From Elusimicrobia bacterium UBA6262 (lineage in GTDB: Bacteria; CAYTYR01; UBA6262), in NCBI GenBank assembly GCA_002441095.1, contig DJVG01000051.1, forward strand, positions 897-57,896: 57,000 nucleotides of DNA, read 5' to 3'. The translations under genes and the position numbers were made by a program. Below the pieces are notes generated by a model. It searched no databases. It had not been told where the DNA came from and was given only the letters and a program-made list of their open reading frames with translations. Shown piece by piece: positions 51,665 to 57,000 of this stretch (position 1 is its first letter; each line of letters starts with the position of its first letter).

Positions 51665-51779
51665 ATCCTGCCAGCAAACAAGCTATAATAACAAAAATAA
51701 GATATAAAGCTTTTAGTTTGAGCTTTTTCTATCAACTATGAACAATAAGCTATGAACTCATGAAACGAAGTGGAGTGTT

Positions 51780-51840
51780 GCGCCCTTAGCTCAGTTTCAG
51801 CCTGAGGCTGATCCGCCTCTGGCGGAGGATTAGAGCGACT
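51780..51840 (+). pseudogene. tRNA-Arg 5' fragment interrupted by two tiny hairpins
   Basis: The first 17 bases (51780-51796) and 51827-51840 equal the 5' part of the intact tRNA-Arg at 51882 (ending GGATTAGAGCGACT). A 30-base insert (51797-51826) splits them at the D loop. The insert is two perfect hairpins, TCAGCC-tga-GGCTGA and TCCGCC-tct-GGCGGA. After GAGCGACT the match ends. Confidence 0.85.
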
Positions 51841-51881
51841 AATAACGTTAACACTAATAATATTCATAAACAATAATATAT

Positions 51882-51956
51882 GCGCCCTTAGCTCAGTTGG
51901 ATTAGAGCGACTGACTACGAATCAGTAGGCCACAGGTTCGAATCCTGTAGGGCGCG
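51882..51956 (+). tRNA. tRNA-Arg (anticodon ACG)
   Basis: GCGCCCT pairs with AGGGCGC, the anticodon stem ACTGA/TCAGT frames loop CTACGAA (anticodon ACG), and the T arm is ACAGGTTCGAATCCTGT. CCA is not encoded, unlike the Ser genes. The 5' part is duplicated at 51780. Confidence 0.95.
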
Positions 51957-51977
51957 TTTTTTGAAGAGGATTCCACA

Positions 51978-51997
51978 CCTGCCTGCCGGCAGGCAGG
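51978..51997. repeat. 20-bp perfect palindrome (CCTGCCTGCCGGCAGGCAGG)
   Basis: The 20 bases are a perfect inverted repeat without loop, in the leader of tadA and 21 bases after the tRNA-Arg. When read within a frame such inserts give LPAGRQG, a peptide seen scattered through genomes of candidate phyla. Confidence 0.85.
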
Positions 51998-52047
51998 GAT
52001 TAGAGGAAAAGATTACACAGATTAAAGCAAGAACCGCTGAATACTTT

Positions 52048-52482
52048 ATGTCTGAGGCTTTAAAAGAAGCCCGCAAGGCTGCGCTTAAAAAAGAAGTACC
52101 CATAGGCGCTGTAGTTGTGGCTAAAGGTAAAATAATCGGACGGGGCCATAATCTTTCGGTTAATAATAATGATCCCACAGCTCATGCTGAGATCATGGCT
52201 TTGCGGCGAGCAGCTAAAAAATTATTTAATTATCGGCTCACTGGAGCTGACCTGTATGTAACTATCGAGCCTTGCGCCATGTGCGCAGGAGCAATGGTCT
52301 GGGCCAGGGTCAGGAGCTTATATTATGGGGCTGGGGACCCAAAAGCTGGCGCCTGCGGCAGTGTATTTAATATCGCCAATAGTGAAAAATTGAATCATCG
52401 CTTAAAAATTCAGCCGGGAATTCTAGAGACAGGGTGCCGTCGGCTTATCCAGGAGTTTTTTAAAAAGAAAAGAATAAAGTAA
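52048..52482 (+). CDS. tadA: tRNA adenosine deaminase TadA
   Basis: 144 residues from ATG 52048, chosen because MSEALKEARKAALKKEVPIG matches the family start. A frame open to TTG 51961 would include the 20-bp palindrome and parts with no family match. The zinc site is HAE (in PTAHAEIMAL) and PCAMC (in TIEPCAMCAGAM). It makes inosine 34 in tRNA-Arg(ACG), whose gene lies directly upstream. Its stop is 1 base before tRNA-Ser(CGA). Confidence 0.92.
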   Translation: MSEALKEARKAALKKEVPIGAVVVAKGKIIGRGHNLSVNNNDPTAHAEIMALRRAAKKLFNYRLTGADLYVTIEPCAMCAGAMVWARVRSLYYGAGDPKAGACGSVFNIANSEKLNHRLKIQPGILETGCRRLIQEFFKKKRIK

Positions 52483-52483
52483 T

Positions 52484-52574
52484 GGAAGGGTGGCCGAGCT
52501 GGTCTAAGGCGCCAGTCTCGAAAACTGGTATGGTCGTAAGGCCATCGTGAGTTCGAATCTCACCCCTTCCGCCA
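52484..52574 (+). tRNA. tRNA-Ser (anticodon CGA)
   Basis: GGAAGGG pairs with CCCTTCC, anticodon stem CCAGT/ACTGG with loop CTCGAAA (anticodon CGA), long variable arm, CCA encoded. Confidence 0.96.
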
Positions 52575-52582
52575 ATACATAT

Positions 52583-52727
52583 TTAGTCTGGCAAAAAAGT
52601 GTTTTTTTGCCGGGTCAATAAGAGGAAGGGGTTCAGCGAGCCCGTTCTGTGTGGCGAGCGACGACGAAACGGGGAAACCACTGGTTTCCCCTTGTGGAGC
52701 GAAACGAGCTTGCGTAGTGAAGCGACT
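52583..52727 (+). repeat. tRNA-abutting two-hairpin repeat, copy 2
   Basis: Second copy of the repeat at 22-164, in opposite orientation. Near-identical stretches are 52583-52612 and 52622-52699. It fills the gap between tRNA-Ser(CGA) and tRNA-Ser(GGA) and ends exactly at the first base of the latter. Its first hairpin (GGCAAAAAA/TTTTTTTGCC) could terminate the tRNA-Ser(CGA) transcript. The second (GGGGAAACCA/TGGTTTCCCC) has no U tract. Confidence 0.88.
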
Positions 52728-52817
52728 GGAGAGATGGCCGAGCGGTTGAAGGCGTACGCCTGGAGAGCGTATGTGGGGGTGACCTCACCCAGGGTTCGAA
52801 TCCCTGTCTCTCCGCCA
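52728..52817 (+). tRNA. tRNA-Ser (anticodon GGA)
   Basis: GGAGAGA pairs with TCTCTCC, anticodon stem TACGC/GCGTA with loop CTGGAGA (anticodon GGA), long variable arm, CCA encoded. Confidence 0.96.
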
Positions 52818-52963
52818 TTACTTTGCCTATGGAAAGACAGGCGAGGAGGATGGCTTCGTAAGGCAAGTTTGGAGAGGATTTTATCTGATTTTTAGCTAAA
52901 AAAACATTGATATGCTATGGCATTAGTGGTATATTTATAATAGGAGAGATAGGGGAGCATACT

Positions 52964-53443
52964 ATGAAAAGACTAAAGAACCCATTAAAAATCAGGCGGC
53001 AAGCTGGCTTTACTTTGCTGGAGATATGCGTAGCGATCATGATCTTAGGTTATGCTATGCTCATCGTGGCCAAGCTTTTTGGCGGAGTAACCATGTCAGC
53101 CAAAGCTAATGAGTTTGGAACCCTGGCCAGTAATTTCGCCCGGGCTAAAATGGAGGACCTGATAAACAGGGATTATGATTCATTACCTGAGGGTGTTTGG
53201 ACCCCGGATGTATGGGCTTTCGACGTATCCGCAGCCTTGGCCCAAAAAGGAGTATTGACCTTTACGCGGTCTATCAAAATTAGCTGGATGCAAAGACAGG
53301 ATCCTGGTAATCCCGCTAACCTGGCATTAATTACGTCAGGTACTGACCAGGGCCTTAAGAAGATAGAGGTAAAAGTCATTTGGAATGAACGCGGGAGACA
53401 ACAGGAAGTGGTTTATACGAGTATGGTAGCAAAAGGAGCATAA
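52964..53443 (+). CDS. Prepilin-type protein (type II/IV secretion-like)
   Basis: 159 residues from ATG 52964 (GGGGAG 6 bases upstream). The leader RRQAGFTLLE has the prepilin peptidase site (G-F-T-L-L-E) followed by a hydrophobic helix (ICVAIMILGYAMLIVAKLFG), typical of minor pseudopilins. The globular part is not assigned. It is the first of three pilin-like genes, and no assembly ATPase or prepilin peptidase gene is in the window. Confidence 0.85.
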   Translation: MKRLKNPLKIRRQAGFTLLEICVAIMILGYAMLIVAKLFGGVTMSAKANEFGTLASNFARAKMEDLINRDYDSLPEGVWTPDVWAFDVSAALAQKGVLTFTRSIKISWMQRQDPGNPANLALITSGTDQGLKKIEVKVIWNERGRQQEVVYTSMVAKGA

Positions 53444-53473
53444 GACACAATTTTTGAGCGCTAGGAGATAATT

Positions 53474-54424
53474 ATGCCTAAACTGTCTAGAAAAACGGAT
53501 ATCAAAAATAAGCAAGGCAATACTATTATTTTTGCGATGATAGTCGTTTTTATTGTTTTTATCATCGGGGCAAGTTTGGTCATGTTTGGTGAACATGAAA
53601 CTAAAAAAAGTGTCGCCAGCATTCAGAAAAATACCGCACTATATATCGCCGAAGGCGGAGTAAGAAAAGCTATATGGGAACTGAACCATGATGGTACATA
53701 TACCGGAGAGGCAGAGAGTCCTTTAGGGGAAGGGAACTTTACTGTTAGTGTCATCACACCGGCTGGCCTGAACGACCAAAGGCAAATACTCTCTAAAGGG
53801 AATATCGGCCCCGCTTCAAGGACGGTAAAAGTTATCTGCGAAAGAATAACTACTGTAATCAACGTTAGTAGCGCTGTACAATGCGCGGGTGATGTTTCCA
53901 TGACCGGAAATTGTAATGTAGATGGAGGCTCCTTGCCCGGCGTTTTGGTGCCTGTTGGTAATTCAGTGTCAGTTGCAGGATCAGCCTCATTAACCGGTAC
54001 TCCAGCTAGTGGGAATGCTCCTTTTCCTGCCTTCGAAGATGTTTTTGGGGTGACTATGGCGCAAATGCAAGGGATGGCTACCACTACATATACCAATCCT
54101 GGTAATAATCCGGCCTGCTCCGGAATCACGTGGGTAGAGGGGGAATTAAAAGCCACTAATAGCTCTTTTAACGGTTCCGGCATTCTTATTGTCAATGGTG
54201 ATTTTTCGTTTCAAGGCGGAGTATTCAACGGAGTGATTTATGTGACTGGCGAGATTAGAATAACTGGTAATGGTGTGATTCATGGAGCTATTTTAGGTCA
54301 GTCAACTACTGAACTATCATTCGCTGCAGGTACGCCTGAGCTTAGTTATGACGGCTCAATTATAGATACTGTCGGTGAACTCTTTCCATTCCATATTTTA
54401 AACTGGCAGGAAGTAAAAAATTAG
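53474..54424 (+). CDS. PilX-like protein with a beta-repeat C-terminus
   Basis: 316 residues. The N-terminal part (NKQGNTIIFAMIVVFIVFII) is a TM helix in a PilX-like context, with IQKNTALYIAEGGVRKAIWE as the conserved segment. The C-terminal half (about 130-310) has repeating short strands (CNVDGGSLPGVLV, SGILIVNGDFSFQGGVFNGV, RITGNGVIHGAIL), a right-handed beta-helix-like pattern found in surface proteins. It probably helps assemble a pilus-like apparatus. Confidence 0.7.
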   Translation: MPKLSRKTDIKNKQGNTIIFAMIVVFIVFIIGASLVMFGEHETKKSVASIQKNTALYIAEGGVRKAIWELNHDGTYTGEAESPLGEGNFTVSVITPAGLNDQRQILSKGNIGPASRTVKVICERITTVINVSSAVQCAGDVSMTGNCNVDGGSLPGVLVPVGNSVSVAGSASLTGTPASGNAPFPAFEDVFGVTMAQMQGMATTTYTNPGNNPACSGITWVEGELKATNSSFNGSGILIVNGDFSFQGGVFNGVIYVTGEIRITGNGVIHGAILGQSTTELSFAAGTPELSYDGSIIDTVGELFPFHILNWQEVKN

Positions 54425-54457
54425 TTATCAGGCTTAATATTATGTACGGAGGAACCA

Positions 54458-54949
54458 GTGCGCTACAGGGGATTTACGCTTTTAGAAACAATGATAGCAG
54501 TAGCGATCATGCTTTTATTAGTAGCTGGCGGAGCTAAAGTCTTTGAAACCACCGTGAAGACCTGGCAGGCTAATTATGTTAAGATGCAGCTGCAGCAAAA
54601 CGCGCGCATCGCGATGGATGAAATTACTAAGAATTTACTGGGCGCTGCAGCGTCTACAGTGGTCATAGATCCGAGCGCTTCACCACTTAACAGTAAGATC
54701 ACCTTTCAGGTAAACAAAGATACCGGCCTCTTTACCCATTCATATTATTTAAGCGGCACCACTTTGGTAAGGCAGTTTAATAATGTAATTAGTGACTTAA
54801 TACCTGACGTAGCAGCCTTAGATTTTACCAAAGAGAATGAGCTGTACCCCGGAGTAGAAGACTTGCGTTGTATCCATACTAAATTAGTAGTAGAAAAAAA
54901 ATCTCAAAAAATTACCCTGGAAGGCTATACCCATTTAAGAAATGAGTAG
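54458..54949 (+). CDS. Prepilin-type protein
   Basis: 163 residues from GTG 54458, with GGAGG 5 bases upstream. The prepilin site is RYRGFTLLETMIAVAIMLLL (G-F-T-L-L-E, first helix). The remaining domain is not recognised. It resembles PilW/PulJ-type minor pseudopilins. It overlaps the tmk start by 8 bases. Confidence 0.85.
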   Translation: MRYRGFTLLETMIAVAIMLLLVAGGAKVFETTVKTWQANYVKMQLQQNARIAMDEITKNLLGAAASTVVIDPSASPLNSKITFQVNKDTGLFTHSYYLSGTTLVRQFNNVISDLIPDVAALDFTKENELYPGVEDLRCIHTKLVVEKKSQKITLEGYTHLRNE

Positions 54950-55583
54950 GGAAATGAAAGATCCAGGTATATTTATCACTCTGGAAGGGCCTGATGGCAG
55001 CGGAAAAAGCACTCAAGCCCTTTTATTAATTAGGTTTTTAAAAAAGTCCGGGTACAAGGTCCTGCATACTAGAGAGCCAGGCGGAGACCGAATTGCAGAA
55101 AGCATCCGCCGGCTGCTCCTTTCCCCACATAATAAAATAACTCCTGAAACCGAACTCTTTTTATACTGGGCCAGCAGGTCCCAGCATGTACAGCAGGTTA
55201 TTAATCCGGCCTTGGCCCGAGGGATGATCGTAGTTTGCGAAAGGTTTAATGATGCGACCCTGGCCTACCAGGGATACGGACGCGGCGTTGATCTAAAGCT
55301 GATTAAGAAAATGAACCAGCTGGCCTCTGGCGGCTTGATCCCGGACCTGACTTTTTTACTGGATATCTCCCCGGAGAGGGGCTTAAAGAAAGTACTTGAA
55401 GCCAAAGGTGTCAAGGACCGGTTTGAGCTGGAAAAACTCAGTTTCCATAAGCGGGTACGCCGGGGCTATCTGGACCTGGCAGAACAGGAGCCGCAACGGA
55501 TCAAAAAAATCTCTGGCTCTGGTACCATCGAGCATATCCACCAGCAAATAAGATGTATAACTAATAAGAAACTAGGACAATGA
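54942..55583 (+). CDS. tmk: Thymidylate kinase
   Basis: 213 residues. P-loop GPDGSGKST, DR(Y/F)-equivalent CERFNDATLAYQG and a LID-like basic region (VKDRFELEKLSFHKRVRRGY). It phosphorylates dTMP to dTDP. The start is either ATG 54942 or 54954, and neither has a clear ribosome binding site. It overlaps the pilin gene by 8 bases and holB by 4 bases. Confidence 0.95.
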   Translation: MSREMKDPGIFITLEGPDGSGKSTQALLLIRFLKKSGYKVLHTREPGGDRIAESIRRLLLSPHNKITPETELFLYWASRSQHVQQVINPALARGMIVVCERFNDATLAYQGYGRGVDLKLIKKMNQLASGGLIPDLTFLLDISPERGLKKVLEAKGVKDRFELEKLSFHKRVRRGYLDLAEQEPQRIKKISGSGTIEHIHQQIRCITNKKLGQ

Positions 55584-56512
55584 ACAACAGCGGAATAATT
55601 GGACATAAAGATATTATTGCCCGGTTGTACGAGGCAGTAAAAAACCGCCACGTGGCTTCAGCCTTGCTCTTTAGCGGACCTGATGGCATTGGCAAGAAGC
55701 GCGTAGCTTTGCACCTGGCCCAGGCTTTGAATTGCCGGCAATTTAGTGCCCAGGGGCCGTGTCTCATATGTACCAGCTGCCGAAAGATTGCGGCCCAAAA
55801 CCATTCTGAAATAAAGATCATTACCAAAGAGGAAAAAGCCAAGAACCTGAAGATCGAGCAGATTTTTCAGTTACGCGCGGAGATCGCCCTGCGTCCGGTT
55901 GAAGCCTTAAAAAAAGTATATATCATTGACGATGCTCATATTTTAACTAAAGATGCAGCTAACTGTCTGTTGAAAACACTGGAAGAGCCGCCCTTAAATA
56001 CATTAATTATATTAATAACAGCTAATCCTTCGGCCTTACTTTTGACCATTCGTTCCCGCTGCCAAAAAGTAGAGTTTAAGCCTTTACCGGCCCAGGAAGT
56101 GAGGCGCCGTTTAAAGGAAGAGGGCCAGCTGGAAGATAGTAAGGCTGCTTTTTTGGCGGATTTCTCCGGCGGGAGCATGGGCCTGGCCCAAACCTATTTG
56201 GAAAAAGGGATTTTTGAAAAAAAAGCCGAACTGGCTGATTTCCTGCAAGGCTTAAATGAAACTGATATGGCTGGCGTGCTTTCCCAGGCACAAACATTTG
56301 GCCGGGATAGGGAGCAGGCTAAAATATGGCTCGACCTGCTTCTTTATACCTGTACACAGCGGTTTAAAAATTTACCCCAGGGACAAGCCCGGGACTATCA
56401 ACAGGATGAGGAAATTATTGACTTGATCTTGCGGGCCAAAAAAGACATGGCGTTCAATATAAACTTGCAGCTGGTCCTGGAAAATATATTTTTAAGGATG
56501 AAACATGCCTAA
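55580..56512 (+). CDS. holB: DNA polymerase III delta' subunit
   Basis: 310 residues. SALLFSGPDGIGKKRVALHL (a P-loop), zinc-finger Cys pattern CLICTSCRKI, DDAHILTKDAANCLLKTLEE and the sensor SRC in TIRSRCQKVEF. It is a part of the clamp loader, with delta and gamma/tau encoded elsewhere. The ATGA overlap with tmk is typical of tmk-holB pairs. Confidence 0.93.
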   Translation: MNNSGIIGHKDIIARLYEAVKNRHVASALLFSGPDGIGKKRVALHLAQALNCRQFSAQGPCLICTSCRKIAAQNHSEIKIITKEEKAKNLKIEQIFQLRAEIALRPVEALKKVYIIDDAHILTKDAANCLLKTLEEPPLNTLIILITANPSALLLTIRSRCQKVEFKPLPAQEVRRRLKEEGQLEDSKAAFLADFSGGSMGLAQTYLEKGIFEKKAELADFLQGLNETDMAGVLSQAQTFGRDREQAKIWLDLLLYTCTQRFKNLPQGQARDYQQDEEIIDLILRAKKDMAFNINLQLVLENIFLRMKHA

Positions 56513-57000
56513 GATCGTACAAGTGGCTTATCGCAAACTGAAAGAAGTCGGGTATTTTCAAGTATTTGACCAGCTGGAGCTTACTACCAGTGAAGAATGC
56601 CTGATTGATACTGAAAATGGCCTGGAAGTAGGAACTGTATTATCATTACCCCGGGCAGTGGAAACCCTGCCGGCAGACATACGCAAAGTGATCCGGCGGT
56701 TATCCCGGGAAGACCGTAACCAGATAACTTTCAATCAGAAAAAAGAAGAAGAAGCTTTTTGCTCCTGCGTGGAAAAAGTCGAAGACCGCGAATTAAATAT
56801 GAAGCTGGTAACAGTAGAATATACCTTTAGCCGTAACAAGCTTTTTATTTATTATACTGCGCCGGAACGGGTCGATTTCCGGGAATTAGTGAAAGATCTG
56901 GCCTATATTTTTAAGACCAGGATCGAGATGTGCCAGGTTGGCGTACGGGATGAGGCTAAAATGGTGGGCGGGTTTGGCTGTTGCGGCCGGCGCCTTTGTT
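56505..57000 (+). CDS. PSP1-domain protein (RicT/YaaT-like), partial
   Basis: The frame is open from ATG 56505 to the window end (165 codons), overlapping holB by 8 bases. FIYYTAPERVDFRELVKDLA and RIEMCQVGVRDEAKMVGGFG then CCGRRLC are the PSP1 C-terminal signature. RicT (YaaT) forms a Fe-S complex with RicA and RicF in Bacillus. The tmk-holB-PSP1 order is widespread. The C-terminal remainder is missing from the window. Confidence 0.9.
   Translation, partial: MPKIVQVAYRKLKEVGYFQVFDQLELTTSEECLIDTENGLEVGTVLSLPRAVETLPADIRKVIRRLSREDRNQITFNQKKEEEAFCSCVEKVEDRELNMKLVTVEYTFSRNKLFIYYTAPERVDFRELVKDLAYIFKTRIEMCQVGVRDEAKMVGGFGCCGRRLC

Noticed and set aside
52633..52866. Minus-strand frame with AERQGFEPWVRSP across the tRNA-Ser(GGA)
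   Set aside because: Again the antisense reading of a tRNA gene and of the repeat. No gene.
1..57000. CRISPR arrays, rRNA genes, transposase genes, prophage structural genes
   Set aside because: I looked for these and found none. The tandem repeats lack CRISPR-like spacers of constant length, and the words are only 7-8 bases.

Overview
The window looks like a contig from an uncultivated, probably anaerobic, diderm bacterium. YidC has the long periplasmic domain of Gram-negative types, there is a lipoprotein and type IV pilin-like proteins, and energy is handled by an A/V-type ATPase whose rotor subunit carries the Na+-site residues. Short palindromes of the Parcubacteria/Omnitrophota kind (for example the 20-bp CCTGCC.. 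palindrome before tadA) fit a candidate phylum. I cannot name the phylum from sequence alone.

Region 1 (about 1-16,000) is accessory. It holds a partial tRNA, small orphan genes, a RusA-like nuclease, and a defence-type cluster on the minus strand: an XRE regulator, hsdM-hsdS-hsdR (type I restriction-modification), two small membrane proteins, a long AbiV-like HEPN protein, a PLD-like protein and an AlbA_2/HATPase protein. At its right edge a large serine recombinase runs into a tRNA-Ser(UGA) gene, and the 5' half of that tRNA is duplicated nearby.

Region 2 (about 16,200-37,000) is the chromosomal origin neighbourhood. dnaA, dnaN, recF, dciA, gyrB, gyrA, an archease-like gene, serS and a BON-domain gene run leftward. 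rpmH, rnpA, yidD, yidC, jag, mnmE, a patatin, rsmG, a membrane metallopeptidase, parA and parB run rightward. The strand switch at about 27.5-27.8 kb holds an inverted pair of perfect DnaA boxes, so oriC most likely lies there. Four parS-like sites lie 6-7 kb away, around rsmG and just before the peptidase gene.

Region 3 (about 37,000-57,000) is core metabolism: a homocitrate/isopropylmalate/Re-citrate-synthase-like enzyme, an aminotransferase, ndk, a complete nine-gene V/A-type ATPase operon (H-I-K-E-C-F-A-B-D), a GAF/HD-GYP protein, rsmI, tadA, a tRNA cluster (Arg, Ser, Ser), a pilin-like cluster, tmk, holB and a PSP1-domain gene cut by the window end.

Two patterns are not explained by ordinary annotation. 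First, many core intergenic spacers are built from degenerate 7- or 8-bp repeat words, often as two inverted arms. Each spacer uses its own word, and I saw none in the accessory region. Second, a roughly 143-bp two-hairpin repeat occurs in inverted orientation at both ends of the window, each time ending exactly at the first base of a tRNA gene.
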